This document shows positions 36,565-45,067 of a DNA stretch of 64,000 nucleotides, one piece after another; within the stretch, counting starts at the first letter, position 1; each line of letters begins with the position of its first letter. This DNA comes from Ignavibacteria bacterium. GTDB taxonomy: Bacteria > Bacteroidota > Ignavibacteria > Tepidaquicellales > Tepidaquicellaceae. The position numbers and the translations under genes were made by a program. The notes beneath the pieces are model-generated. The model saw nothing but the letters and a program-made list of their open reading frames with translations, did not search any database and was not told where the DNA came from. The DNA lies in NCBI GenBank assembly GCA_016788375.1, contig JAEUSI010000003.1, positions 1 through 64,000 of the forward strand, given 5' to 3'.

Positions 36565-37029
36565 ATGAGAACAGTAAAAGTAATTTTTCCGGCTTTTTTA
36601 ATGATGATTTCTGTCAGCTGCAGCAATGATGACAGCGAAACTGAAATTAACATTAAAAAGAATTACAGCGAAATTAAAGAAGATTCCGGTAGAGAAAGTA
36701 CAAATGAAATTTCTTCTTCGGGAGAAAAAACCGGGTTAAAGATTATCAGGCCGGATGAAGTAAAATTTCACACGGGAGACTCGCTTATTGTGAGAGGTTA
36801 TATAGCTGATATATATTTAAGCGAAAAAGTTGCTTATCTGAATTTCGAAAACAGTTTTCCGAAAAATCTTTTTTCCTGCGTTGTTTTTGAAAATAAATTC
36901 CGGGAATTCGGAGACTTGTCTGTTTACAAGAATAAAAGAGCGGAAGTCCGGGGAAAAATCACGACTTATAAAAACAAATCCCAGATTATACTGACTTCAA
37001 AGGATCAAATTAAAATTATTCATGATTAA
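36565..37029 (+). CDS. Lipoprotein with predicted OB-fold domain
   Basis: A short signal peptide ends at I-S-V-S-C (Cys19), a good lipobox. A Ser/Glu/Asn-rich linker (about 20-65) follows. The C-terminal 85 residues (L-I-V-R-G-Y-I-A-D-I-Y, then V-A-Y-L-N-F, N-L-F-S-C-V-V-F and K-N-K-R-A-E-V-R-G-K-I, then I-I-L-T-S-K) have the spacing of OB-fold domains found in extracellular nuclease-associated and nucleic-acid-binding lipoproteins. Binding of nucleic acid is a hypothesis. The gene overlaps the start of era by 8 nt, so they are probably co-transcribed and translationally coupled. Confidence 0.75.
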   Translation: MRTVKVIFPAFLMMISVSCSNDDSETEINIKKNYSEIKEDSGRESTNEISSSGEKTGLKIIRPDEVKFHTGDSLIVRGYIADIYLSEKVAYLNFENSFPKNLFSCVVFENKFREFGDLSVYKNKRAEVRGKITTYKNKSQIILTSKDQIKIIHD

Positions 37030-37909
37030 AAAATCAGGCTTTGCCGCTATATTCGGCAAACCGAATGCTGGAAAATCCACATTGCTGAATCACCTGCTGA
37101 AGTATAATCTCTCTGTCGTCAACAGGAAAGTTCAGACTACAAGAAATAAAATTCTCGGAATATTAACCGAAGAAAATTACCAGATAGTTTTCATTGACAC
37201 GCCGGGCGAGCTTGAACCGAAGTATGAACTTCAGAATTTTATGCTTTCCGAAATAAAGTCTTCACTTGACGAAGCCGATGTTGTCATTCAGATTACTGAT
37301 ATTCTCAATATAAATTTCGAAGAATTAAGGAAAACCGAAGACAGGTTCGGTGAACTGCTGAAAAACAAAAAAAGGATAATTGCGCTTAACAAAATTGATC
37401 TGATTAACAAAGATAAAATTCTCCCCGTTATTGAAAAACTTTCCGGGCTTTACATAAACTCAGACATTATACCTGTTTCAGCGCTTAAGAATGAAAATAC
37501 CGGCGAGCTACTGAATTTAATAGTAAAGTATCTGCCGGAAGGAGACTTTTTTTATGACAAGGATGAACTTACCGACAAGCCGGAAAAGTTTTTTGTAAGC
37601 GAGATTATACGGGAAAAGATACTAAGGTTTTATCACGAGGAAATTCCGTACAGCGTCATGGTTAATATTACGGAGTTTAAGGAAAGAAGCGAAATCCTCA
37701 CTTATATTAATGCGGATATTGTAGTCGAAAGAGAGACTCAGAAAATAATTATTATCGGAAAAAAAGGCGAAGGTCTTAAGCGAATAGGTGAAAAAGCAAG
37801 AATGGACATAGAGAATTTCCTGAATAAAAAAGTTTATCTTGATTTATTCGTCAAAGTAAGAAAAGACTGGCGCAATGATAAAAAGTTTATTAGAGAAAAT
37901 TACGGATAG
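37022..37909 (+). CDS. era: GTPase Era
   Basis: Ras-like GTPase that binds the 3' end of 16S rRNA and assists 30S maturation. G1 is G-K-P-N-A-G-K-S-T (12-20), switch I contains Q-T-T-R-N-K-I-L-G, G3 is I-D-T-P-G, G4 is N-K-I-D and G5 is V-S-A-L. The C-terminal KH domain includes I-I-I-G-K-K-G-E-G-L-K-R-I-G and R-M-D-I-E-N-F-L-N-K-K-V-Y-L-D-L-F-V-K-V. Length (295) is normal. It ends 4 nt before the stop of a convergent gene, with no room for a private terminator. Confidence 0.97.
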   Translation: MIKKSGFAAIFGKPNAGKSTLLNHLLKYNLSVVNRKVQTTRNKILGILTEENYQIVFIDTPGELEPKYELQNFMLSEIKSSLDEADVVIQITDILNINFEELRKTEDRFGELLKNKKRIIALNKIDLINKDKILPVIEKLSGLYINSDIIPVSALKNENTGELLNLIVKYLPEGDFFYDKDELTDKPEKFFVSEIIREKILRFYHEEIPYSVMVNITEFKERSEILTYINADIVVERETQKIIIIGKKGEGLKRIGEKARMDIENFLNKKVYLDLFVKVRKDWRNDKKFIRENYG

Positions 37910-37913
37910 CTTT

Positions 37914-39164
37914 TTAATAATAACCTGTTTTGAAATTCTTTGCCGAAGAATACATTACAGCTTTATAACCCATATCATTTTTGAATATTAACGGCTTTAC
38001 AAATTCGTCTGTAGTAAAATAAGTAGTATATTTCCTTACACTCCAGTTGAATTTTACGCTTCCGGATTTAAATTCTTTTCGCGATAAATATTCCAGATTA
38101 GTTTCTCTTTCGTTTGTAACCACATAAAAATTCATCGGGGGATCATTGCTTCTGAACTGAAGCACATATATGCCGGTGCCTGAACCGGAAGTATAAGAAA
38201 ATCTTGTTCTGCCGTCAACCGCAAGCGAATTATCAGTAGGAGTCATGATTTCAGGCGGCTGTTCGGAATCGATTTTTGTTACCGAACCGGGTGAAACAAA
38301 AGTATAATTGACAAATCCGGAACCGTTTTTCCTGTCTGCATATCCCGTGATTCTGATTTTAAAAGATACCGGTAATTTATCCGGAACCGTAATTTTAAGC
38401 TGAGATTCATTTCCTTCATTTTCATAAAACATAATTCCCGAGCCTTTGTCATAGTTGAATAAATTCGCCGAAAGAGAAAGCCCTTTGGAATCAAAACTGC
38501 TTTCAGGAAAATAAACAGAAACATTTGCCGAAGAAAGCTTTTTGCCGGGTTTTGAAGTAATATTATATTCCTGATTTAAACTGCTTTTGACAACGGAAAT
38601 ATCCGTGAATTTAATTGTCTGAAAACCGGATTTATTTCTTACGATTAACACAAGCTGACCGCTGATTCTGTTCTGAAACATCGGCCAGCTGATTTTTAAA
38701 AAACTTGTACTGTCGCCTTCTGCAACATCTGTTTCATCCGAATATGAAACTTCCTGACTGATAAATTTCAGTATGCCGCTTTTCCCGTCTGTTAATTTCG
38801 GGAAATTTACTTTTGCCCTGACAATATTGAAATAATCTTCAACAGGATCTCCGAAAAACACAATTTCAGGATTTGATATGGATAGATTTTTATAAATGAC
38901 TGCGGTCGAGTTTGTTCTTACAGCTACAGTTAAATCATATGGCGATTCGACATTCATAATATTAAACTTACCCGCAACATCTGTCTGGGTTTCCGAATCC
39001 CTGATAATAACTTTTGCATAGGGAACGGGAAATCCGCGTTCATCAACTACTTTTCCGCTCACAAATGCTGTTCTGTCGCCGGATTTGTCAAATGATAATG
39101 CCTTATCAGCATGTACAGTCAGAAAATACAGAATTATTGTTAAACTTGTAAAAATGAATTTCAT
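37914..39164 (-). CDS. Exported protein with carboxypeptidase-regulatory-like domain, unknown function
   Basis: Protein of 416 residues with a signal peptide (about 1-19). Residues about 34-105 (V-S-G-K-V-V-D-E-R-G-F-P-V-P-Y-A-K-V and T-D-V-A-G-K-F-N-I) form a CarboxypepD_reg-like beta-sandwich, common in surface proteins of this phylum. The remainder is beta-rich with probable further sandwich domains; P-P-E-I-M-T-P-T-D-N-S-L begins a fibronectin-like unit near residue 295. No T9SS sorting motif is at the C-terminus, so it is probably periplasmic or outer-membrane associated. No enzymatic motif was recognised. Confidence 0.7.
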   Translation of the reverse strand: MKFIFTSLTIILYFLTVHADKALSFDKSGDRTAFVSGKVVDERGFPVPYAKVIIRDSETQTDVAGKFNIMNVESPYDLTVAVRTNSTAVIYKNLSISNPEIVFFGDPVEDYFNIVRAKVNFPKLTDGKSGILKFISQEVSYSDETDVAEGDSTSFLKISWPMFQNRISGQLVLIVRNKSGFQTIKFTDISVVKSSLNQEYNITSKPGKKLSSANVSVYFPESSFDSKGLSLSANLFNYDKGSGIMFYENEGNESQLKITVPDKLPVSFKIRITGYADRKNGSGFVNYTFVSPGSVTKIDSEQPPEIMTPTDNSLAVDGRTRFSYTSGSGTGIYVLQFRSNDPPMNFYVVTNERETNLEYLSRKEFKSGSVKFNWSVRKYTTYFTTDEFVKPLIFKNDMGYKAVMYSSAKNFKTGYY

Positions 39165-39270
39165 ATAAAGAAAAAAATAATTGTATGAAATAAAATAATG
39201 TTAAAATTCATTAAAAAAACTGTTGAAAAGCATAAATCCTAACATCTGCCTTTATTTTTAAAACAAATAA

Positions 39271-39283
39271 GACTAATTTAGTC
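39271..39283. promoter_or_regulatory. Palindromic operator candidate upstream of sufB
   Basis: A 13-nt perfect palindrome, GACTAATTTAGTC (six-base arms around a central T), lies 37 nt before the sufB ATG in the divergent region. Its size and A/T centre resemble Rrf2/IscR-class operators that control suf genes in other bacteria, but no regulator gene is in the window. Confidence 0.45.
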
Positions 39284-39320
39284 CAAATTAAAATTCATTA
39301 AAGAAAACACAAGATTTCTA

Positions 39321-40766
39321 ATGGGAAATGAAACTGAAATTCTCGAAAAAGTAACATCCGGAGACTATAAATACGGATTTTATACGGATGTTGAAATGGA
39401 TATTGCGCCGAAAGGGCTGAATGAAGAAATCATTAAAATGATTTCTTTAAAGAAACATGAAAACGAAAAAATGCTTGAATGGAGACTGAAAGCATACAAA
39501 ATCTGGCTGGAAATGAAAGAGCCGAAATGGCCGAATGTTCATTATCCTCCGATTGATTACAATGAAATTATATACTACGCTGCGCCGACACATAAGAAAA
39601 AACTTAACAGCCTTGACGATCTTGATCCGGAAATTAAGAGAACATATGAAAAGCTCGGAATTCCTCTGGAAGAGCAGCTTATACTTGCCGGAGTTGCAGT
39701 AGATGCTGTAATGGACAGTGTATCAGTTGCGACTACTTACAAGGAAAAGCTGGGCGAACTCGGAATAATTTTCTGTTCAATGAGCGAAGCCATTAAAGAT
39801 CATCCGGAACTTGTAAAAAAATATCTCGGCAGTGTCGTTCCGCAGACGGATAATTTTTTTGCAGCACTGAATTCTGCCGTATTTACGGACGGATCGTTCG
39901 TTTACATTCCAAAAGGTGTCAGATGTCCGATGGAACTTTCCACATATTTCAGGATAAACGCCGAAAACACGGGACAGTTTGAAAGAACGCTGATAGTTGC
40001 CGATGTAGGCAGTTATGTCAGTTACCTTGAAGGATGCACAGCTCCGATGAGAGACGAGAATCAGCTTCATGCCGCGGTAGTTGAACTTATTGCGCTTGAA
40101 AATGCGGAGATAAAATATTCTACTGTACAGAACTGGTATCCTGGCGACAAGGACGGCAAAGGCGGAATTTATAACTTTGTAACCAAGAGAGGTATATGTG
40201 CGGGAAATAATTCCAAGATTTCCTGGACACAGGTTGAAACAGGTTCAGCTATTACGTGGAAGTATCCGAGTGTGATACTTAAAGGAGACAATTCAATCGG
40301 TGAATTTTATTCGGTTGCGCTTACGAACAATATGCAGCAGGCAGATACGGGAACAAAGATGATGCACATAGGTAAGAATACAAAAAGCAGAATTGTATCG
40401 AAGGGAATTTCGGCCGGAAAAAGTCAGAACAGTTACAGAGGTCTCGTGCAGGTAAGCAAAAGAGCCGAAAATGCTAGAAACTTTTCTCAGTGTGATTCAC
40501 TTCTGATGGGTGATAAATGCGGTGCGCATACATTCCCTTATTTTGAAATCAAAAACAATTCCGCGCATGTAGAGCATGAAGCCACTACATCAAAGATCGG
40601 TGAAGACATAATGTTTTACTGCAATCAGAGAGGTATTTCGGAAGAGGACGCAGTTGCTCTGATAGTGAACGGATATGCGAAGGAAGTTCTGAATCAGCTT
40701 CCGATGGAATTTGCCGTAGAGGCGCAGAAGCTGCTTGCAATTTCACTTGAGGGAAGCGTGGGGTAG
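39321..40766 (+). CDS. sufB: Fe-S cluster assembly scaffold protein SufB
   Basis: Core scaffold of the SufBCD Fe-S assembly complex in the cytoplasm. Length (481) is normal. Conserved stretches include [47 protein letters not shown], the S-Y-R-G-L-V-Q region, [11 protein letters not shown], and [13 protein letters not shown] near the C-terminus, which holds the acceptor Cys and His positions. The protein ends normally, 5 nt before the left inverted repeat of the inserted element. It is the first gene of the suf operon, preceded by a palindrome. Confidence 0.98.
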   Translation: MGNETEILEKVTSGDYKYGFYTDVEMDIAPKGLNEEIIKMISLKKHENEKMLEWRLKAYKIWLEMKEPKWPNVHYPPIDYNEIIYYAAPTHKKKLNSLDDLDPEIKRTYEKLGIPLEEQLILAGVAVDAVMDSVSVATTYKEKLGELGIIFCSMSEAIKDHPELVKKYLGSVVPQTDNFFAALNSAVFTDGSFVYIPKGVRCPMELSTYFRINAENTGQFERTLIVADVGSYVSYLEGCTAPMRDENQLHAAVVELIALENAEIKYSTVQNWYPGDKDGKGGIYNFVTKRGICAGNNSKISWTQVETGSAITWKYPSVILKGDNSIGEFYSVALTNNMQQADTGTKMMHIGKNTKSRIVSKGISAGKSQNSYRGLVQVSKRAENARNFSQCDSLLMGDKCGAHTFPYFEIKNNSAHVEHEATTSKIGEDIMFYCNQRGISEEDAVALIVNGYAKEVLNQLPMEFAVEAQKLLAISLEGSVG

Positions 40767-40771
40767 CTTTC

Positions 40772-40796
40772 ACCACAAAGACACCAAGGCACAAAG
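40772..40796 (+). repeat. Left inverted repeat (25 bp) of the GxxExxY element
   Basis: It begins ACCACAAAG and ends GCACAAAG. It matches the reverse complement of 41240-41264 at 22 of 25 positions. Inside, three tandem octamers of the form CACNAAGR occupy 40774-40797. It starts 5 nt after the sufB stop codon. Confidence 0.9.
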
Positions 40797-40815
40797 AAAA
40801 ACAATATTAATTCAT

Positions 40816-41211
40816 ATGAATAATTTTAAGGAACTATCAAATGATGAAGAAAGGATTGGGAAAGAGATTGTTGATTGTGCTTATAAAGTTCATTCTAACT
40901 TAGGTCCGGGATTGCTTGAGAAAATTTATGAAACGTGTTTCTGCCATGAACTCAAAAAGAAGAGTTTAAAGTTTTATTCACAAGTTAGTATTCCTATCAG
41001 ATATGATGGTTTGATTTTCGATGAAGGTTTTAGAATTGATGTTTTGATTGAAGACAAAGTAATTTGTGAATTGAAAGCGGTAAAAGAAATCAATCCTGTT
41101 TATGAAGCACAGGTATTGACCTATTTGAAATTTACAAATAAAAGACTTGGGTTTTTAATCAATTTTAATGTTCCTTTGATCAAAAACGGAATTAAAAGAA
41201 TCATTTTATAA
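40816..41211 (+). CDS. GxxExxY family protein (PD-(D/E)XK nuclease-like)
   Basis: Small protein of 131 residues. The family name motif is G-L-L-E-K-I-Y (32-38). A PD-(D/E)XK-type core follows: R-I-D-V-L-I (Asp75), C-E-L-K (Glu85, Lys87) and E-A-Q-V-L-T-Y-L-K with Gln99. The full set of nuclease-like positions is intact. No function is established for the family. The ATG chosen gives the usual family N-terminus; an upstream start would overlap sufB and read through the inverted repeat. The gene lies in the same direction as suf and is probably carried on its transcript. Confidence 0.9.
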   Translation: MNNFKELSNDEERIGKEIVDCAYKVHSNLGPGLLEKIYETCFCHELKKKSLKFYSQVSIPIRYDGLIFDEGFRIDVLIEDKVICELKAVKEINPVYEAQVLTYLKFTNKRLGFLINFNVPLIKNGIKRIIL

Positions 41212-41239
41212 ATTAATTACTGAGGACGGATATACAAAA

Positions 41240-41264
41240 CTTTGTGTCTTCGTGCCTTTGTGGT
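41240..41264 (-). repeat. Right inverted repeat (25 bp) of the GxxExxY element
   Basis: It reads CTTTGTGTC to CTTTGTGGT on the plus strand, the inverse of 40772-40796 with three mismatches. It ends 16 nt before the sufC ATG. Three tandem octamers of the CACNAAGR type are seen on the complement. Confidence 0.9.
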
Positions 41265-41280
41265 AAAAATTGAAATAATT

Positions 41281-42054
41281 ATGTTAACAATAAAAAACTT
41301 AAAAGCAAAAATAGCAACAGAAGAAGGCGAAAAGGAAATTCTTAAGGGAATTGATCTGAAAGTAAACGCCGGTGAAATACATGCAATCATGGGACCTAAC
41401 GGTTCGGGTAAAAGCACGCTGGCTTCCGTGCTGACAGGCAGGGAAGGCTATGAAGTTACCGAAGGCGAAGTAATATTTGAAAAAAAGAATCTTCTTGATG
41501 AATCTCCCGAAGACAGGGCGAGACTCGGAATATTTCTTGCATTTCAGTATCCGGTTGAAATTCCCGGCGTATCAAACACTAACTTCCTTAAAACCGCAAT
41601 CAATGAAATCAGAAAGTCAAAAGGCGAAGAACCGATGAGTTCGGTTGATTTCCTTAAACTTATAAAGGAAAAAGCAAAGCTTGTCGGACTCGATCCTCAG
41701 ATGATAAGTCGTTATGTCAACGTAGGATTTTCCGGCGGTGAAAAAAAGCGGAATGAAATTTTTCAGCTTGCAATGCTGAATCCGAAGCTGTCGATTCTTG
41801 ACGAAACGGATTCCGGGCTTGATATAGACGCGCTCAGAACCGTCGCAGACGGAGTGAACAAGCTCAGGACAAAAGACAATGCATTTATTGTAATAACTCA
41901 TTATCAGAGACTCCTTGATTACATTGTTCCGGATTTTGTACACGTAATGTACGACGGTAAAATCGTGAAGTCGGGTGACAAGGATCTTGCGCTTCATCTT
42001 GAAGAACACGGCTATGACTGGATTACAAATGATAAAAACGCAGTCACCGTTTAA
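41281..42054 (+). CDS. sufC: Fe-S cluster assembly ATPase SufC
   Basis: ABC-type ATPase subunit of SufBCD; cytoplasmic, not a transporter. Walker A is G-P-N-G-S-G-K-S-T (38-46), the signature is F-S-G-G-E-K-K-R-N-E (about 150-159) and Walker B is L-S-I-L-D-E-T-D-S-G-L-D, with the S-G-L-D-I-D of SufC. The ATG used gives 257 residues and the standard N-terminus; starts 39 nt upstream fall within the right inverted repeat. The GxxExxY element separates it from sufB. It lies 22 nt upstream of sufD. Confidence 0.98.
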   Translation: MLTIKNLKAKIATEEGEKEILKGIDLKVNAGEIHAIMGPNGSGKSTLASVLTGREGYEVTEGEVIFEKKNLLDESPEDRARLGIFLAFQYPVEIPGVSNTNFLKTAINEIRKSKGEEPMSSVDFLKLIKEKAKLVGLDPQMISRYVNVGFSGGEKKRNEIFQLAMLNPKLSILDETDSGLDIDALRTVADGVNKLRTKDNAFIVITHYQRLLDYIVPDFVHVMYDGKIVKSGDKDLALHLEEHGYDWITNDKNAVTV

Positions 42055-42076
42055 ACTTAACCTTTAACATTTTAAA

Positions 42077-43417
42077 ATGAATAACGAAGAAACAGAAAAA
42101 ACTGATTTAAAAGCAAAACTTCTTAATAATTTCAGGGATTTTGAAAAGAATCTTAACGGAGATGCAGCCGGCATTATTCACGAAAAAAGAAAGGACGCGA
42201 TAAAATATTTTGAGACGCTCGGTTTTCCCGTAAAAAAACTTGAAGAATGGAAATACACAAACCTTACTCCTGCTCTCAAACATACGTTCAAAAATCCTTT
42301 GGAAGAATATACTTCAGCGCTGTCAGAAAACGACATTAAGGATTTTCTGATTAAAAAAGAAAATGTAAACCTTCTTGTTTTTGTAAACGGGCAGTTTGAA
42401 AGAAAGCTTTCGAAGATATGCAGCAAAAACGACAATGTTTTTATAGGAAGTTTTTCGGACGGGATGAAAACACACCGTGATATTATCGAAAGTCATTTTT
42501 CAAAATACGTAAACTATACAAACAGCGGGCTTACTGCTCTCAACACTGCATTTGCAGGAGAAGGATGCTTTGTTTATGCAGGAAAAGGAGAACAGATAAG
42601 CGAGCCGGTTCACATTCTCTGCATTTCGGATGCGCGGGAGGAAGTTTACTTTTCACAGTTGAGAAATTTAATTGTTGCCGAAGACAATTCTTCGGTAAAC
42701 ATAGCAGAAGATTATTATACAATCGGAGATAAACACAGCTTTACAAACACTGTTACGGAAATATTCTGCGAAAAAAATTCGGGAGTAGAGCATTACAAAA
42801 TTCAGAATGAGGGACCGAATGCATATTACACCGGCACTACTCAGGTACATCAGGAAAAAGACAGCAGATATTCCGATACGACAATTTCATGGGGAGGCGC
42901 GATAATAAGGAACGATCTTAATTCAGTATTCGAGGGTACGAATACTGAATGTCATTTTTACGGATTGTATTTGTTATCGGGAAAGCAGCATGTTGACAAT
43001 CACACATTCGCCGATCATAAGTCCCCGAATTGTTACAGCAACGAGCTTTATAAGGGAATACTTGATGATAATTCAACCGGAGTCTTTAACGGTAAGATAA
43101 TGGTTCGTCCTGATGCTCAGAAGACAAACGCTTATCAGTCAAATAACAACATACTTATCTCAGATGATTCGACAATTTATTCAAAACCTCAGCTTGAGAT
43201 ATTTGCCGATGACGTAAAATGCAGTCACGGCGCGACTTCGGGACAGCTGAATGAAGATGAAATGTTTTATCTGCAGTCAAGAGGAATAGGCAGGGAAAAT
43301 GCTAGAACACTTTTGCTTTACGCTTATGCGAGCGATGTAATTGATTCGATAAAGTTTGGTGAACTGAAAGAGATGATTGAAATTAAATTGGAAAAGAAGC
43401 TGAAGAAGGGAGACTAG
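42077..43417 (+). CDS. sufD: Fe-S cluster assembly protein SufD
   Basis: Paralogue of SufB and third subunit of the complex; it pairs with SufB to build the cluster. The 446-residue protein has the E-E-W-K-Y-T-N-L segment in the N-terminal helical domain (about 55-62), S-W-G-G-A-I-I-R-N-D-L-N, N-H-T-F-A-D-H (about 311-317), G-I-L-D-D-N-S-T-G-V-F-N-G-K-I-M-V, and K-C-S-H-G-A-T-S-G-Q-L with the conserved His. It ends the suf cluster in this window; no sufS, sufE or sufU follows, and the next gene encodes T9SS cargo. Confidence 0.97.
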   Translation: MNNEETEKTDLKAKLLNNFRDFEKNLNGDAAGIIHEKRKDAIKYFETLGFPVKKLEEWKYTNLTPALKHTFKNPLEEYTSALSENDIKDFLIKKENVNLLVFVNGQFERKLSKICSKNDNVFIGSFSDGMKTHRDIIESHFSKYVNYTNSGLTALNTAFAGEGCFVYAGKGEQISEPVHILCISDAREEVYFSQLRNLIVAEDNSSVNIAEDYYTIGDKHSFTNTVTEIFCEKNSGVEHYKIQNEGPNAYYTGTTQVHQEKDSRYSDTTISWGGAIIRNDLNSVFEGTNTECHFYGLYLLSGKQHVDNHTFADHKSPNCYSNELYKGILDDNSTGVFNGKIMVRPDAQKTNAYQSNNNILISDDSTIYSKPQLEIFADDVKCSHGATSGQLNEDEMFYLQSRGIGRENARTLLLYAYASDVIDSIKFGELKEMIEIKLEKKLKKGD

Positions 43418-43456
43418 TTTTTCATAAACATGAAATGTTAACAATAAATCAATTGT

Positions 43457-45031
43457 ATGAAAACAGATATTACATTTATTATTTTATCCCTTCTTTTAAC
43501 TTTAAATTTAAAAGCTCAAGTAACTCAACAATGGGTCGCAAACTATAACGGACCGGGAAATTCAGGTGATTTCGCAGAATCGATTGTATCAGACGGCTCA
43601 GGTAATGTTTATGTGACAGGTGAAAGTTACAGATTACCCTCTACTGACTATGCTACTATAAAATATAATTCCGCAGGTATTCAGCAATGGGTGGCAATAT
43701 ATACCGGACCGGGTATTGGAAGTAATGTTCCAGTAGCAATTGTTGCTGACGGTTCAGGCAATGTATATGTAACAGGATACAGTTATGGCGGTGAAACAGG
43801 AATTGATTATGCTACAATAAAATACAATTCATCAGGTGATTCAGTCTGGGTGAAAAGATATAACGGAACAGGAAATTCAAGTGACTATACTTCTTCGATT
43901 GCATTAGACAGTTCCGGCAATGTATATGTAACAGGGACTAGCATAGGCAACGGTACAAACTTTGATTATGTAACCATAAAATACAATTCAGTTGGAGTAC
44001 AGCAATGGGTTGCAAGATATAACGGACCCGGAAATTCAGGTGATTATGCCAATTCAATTGCAGCAGATGACGCAGGCAATGTTTATGTAACAGGAAGCTG
44101 CAGAGATAATACAGGTTTACTTGACTATGCTACAGTAAAATACAATTCAGAAGGAGTACAGCAATGGGTCTCGGTATATACCGGTCCGATAAACTCAGAT
44201 GAAAAAGCAGAGTCGATTTCAGTAGATAACGCAGGCAATGTTTGTATAACAGGTTCCAGTGAAGGTACCGGCATTTCTTATTATGCTACAATAAAATACA
44301 ATTCAGAAGGAGTACAGCAATGGGTTGCAAGATATGAAAATGGAGCTGCTAATTCGATTGCATTGGACGGAGCAGGCAATGTTTATGTGACAGGATTCAG
44401 CAATGGCATTGGAACATCAAATGATTATGCAACAATAAAATACAATCCTTCTGGAATACAGCAATGGGTAACAAGATATAACGGACCGGGAAATTCAGAT
44501 GACAGGGTTAAATCACTTGCACTGGATGGTTCAGGTAATGTTTATGTAACAGGATCGAGTGATGGCTACGCAACAATAAAATATAATTCAGATGGAATTC
44601 AGCAATGGGTTGCAAGAGATGACAATGGAGCTGCTAATTCGATTGCATTAGACGGAGCAGGTAATGTTTATGTGACAGGCAGCGGGACAGGTATTGGCGG
44701 TACTGACTATAAGACAATTAAATATTCACAATCGGTAGGCATCAGTCAAATATCTTCGGGAGTTCCTGAGATATTCTTTTTATCACAAAACTATCCGAAC
44801 CCATTCAATCCCACAACCAGCATAGAATTTTCTTTACCTGAAAATTCATTTGTAAAGTTAAAAGTTATTGATATAACAGGGAAAGAAGTTTCAAATTTGG
44901 TAAATGAAAATTTTTCTGCAGGAACATTTCGATATGAATTTAACGGAAAAAATCTTCCAAGCGGAGTTTATTATTATAAACTGGAAACCGGAAACTTTTC
45001 CCAAACAAAAAAAATGCTCTTAATAAAATAA
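43457..45031 (+). CDS. Secreted SBBP-repeat beta-propeller protein with T9SS sorting domain
   Basis: Exported protein, 524 residues, with a signal peptide ending near L-K-A-Q (about 21). It contains eight SBBP-type repeats, each with S-G-N-V-Y-V-T-G, then D-Y-A-T-I-K-Y-N-S and Q-Q-W-V-A-R-Y-N-G. The fifth reads N-V-C-I-T-G. Two repeats share long near-identical DNA (near 44335 and 44625), a sign of recent internal duplication. The C-terminus is a T9SS type A sorting domain (N-Y-P-N-P-F-N-P). No catalytic motif was seen; it is likely a surface binding or structural propeller. It starts 39 nt after sufD and begins a run of four cargo genes. Confidence 0.93.
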   Translation: MKTDITFIILSLLLTLNLKAQVTQQWVANYNGPGNSGDFAESIVSDGSGNVYVTGESYRLPSTDYATIKYNSAGIQQWVAIYTGPGIGSNVPVAIVADGSGNVYVTGYSYGGETGIDYATIKYNSSGDSVWVKRYNGTGNSSDYTSSIALDSSGNVYVTGTSIGNGTNFDYVTIKYNSVGVQQWVARYNGPGNSGDYANSIAADDAGNVYVTGSCRDNTGLLDYATVKYNSEGVQQWVSVYTGPINSDEKAESISVDNAGNVCITGSSEGTGISYYATIKYNSEGVQQWVARYENGAANSIALDGAGNVYVTGFSNGIGTSNDYATIKYNPSGIQQWVTRYNGPGNSDDRVKSLALDGSGNVYVTGSSDGYATIKYNSDGIQQWVARDDNGAANSIALDGAGNVYVTGSGTGIGGTDYKTIKYSQSVGISQISSGVPEIFFLSQNYPNPFNPTTSIEFSLPENSFVKLKVIDITGKEVSNLVNENFSAGTFRYEFNGKNLPSGVYYYKLETGNFSQTKKMLLIK

Positions 45032-45067
45032 TTTTGGAAACTTTAGAATTGCATAAAGATATTGTAA

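Larger units (their letters stand above)
40772..41264 (+). mobile_element. 493-bp inverted-repeat-bounded GxxExxY element inserted between sufB and sufC
   Basis: The element consists of a left 25-bp repeat, one small gene (40816-41211) and a right repeat in inverted orientation. It fills the gap between sufB and sufC exactly; in most organisms these genes are adjacent. No transposase is present and no target-site duplication was recognised. Mobility is inferred from the repeat-gene-repeat layout and position; it could be a non-autonomous element or a repeat family moved by enzymes elsewhere. Confidence 0.55.

Noticed and set aside
40735-40815. Upstream start for the GxxExxY gene overlapping sufB
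   Set aside because: The extra 27 residues are a translation of the sufB end and the inverted repeat and do not look like family sequence; the ATG at 40816 fits.
40766-41281. Target-site duplication flanking the GxxExxY element
   Set aside because: The bases outside the two repeats were compared and no convincing direct repeat was found.
43600-44720. Regularly spaced DNA repeats resembling a repeat array
   Set aside because: They are codon-level repeats inside one continuous SBBP-propeller reading frame with irregular spacing, not a CRISPR array; no cas gene is present.
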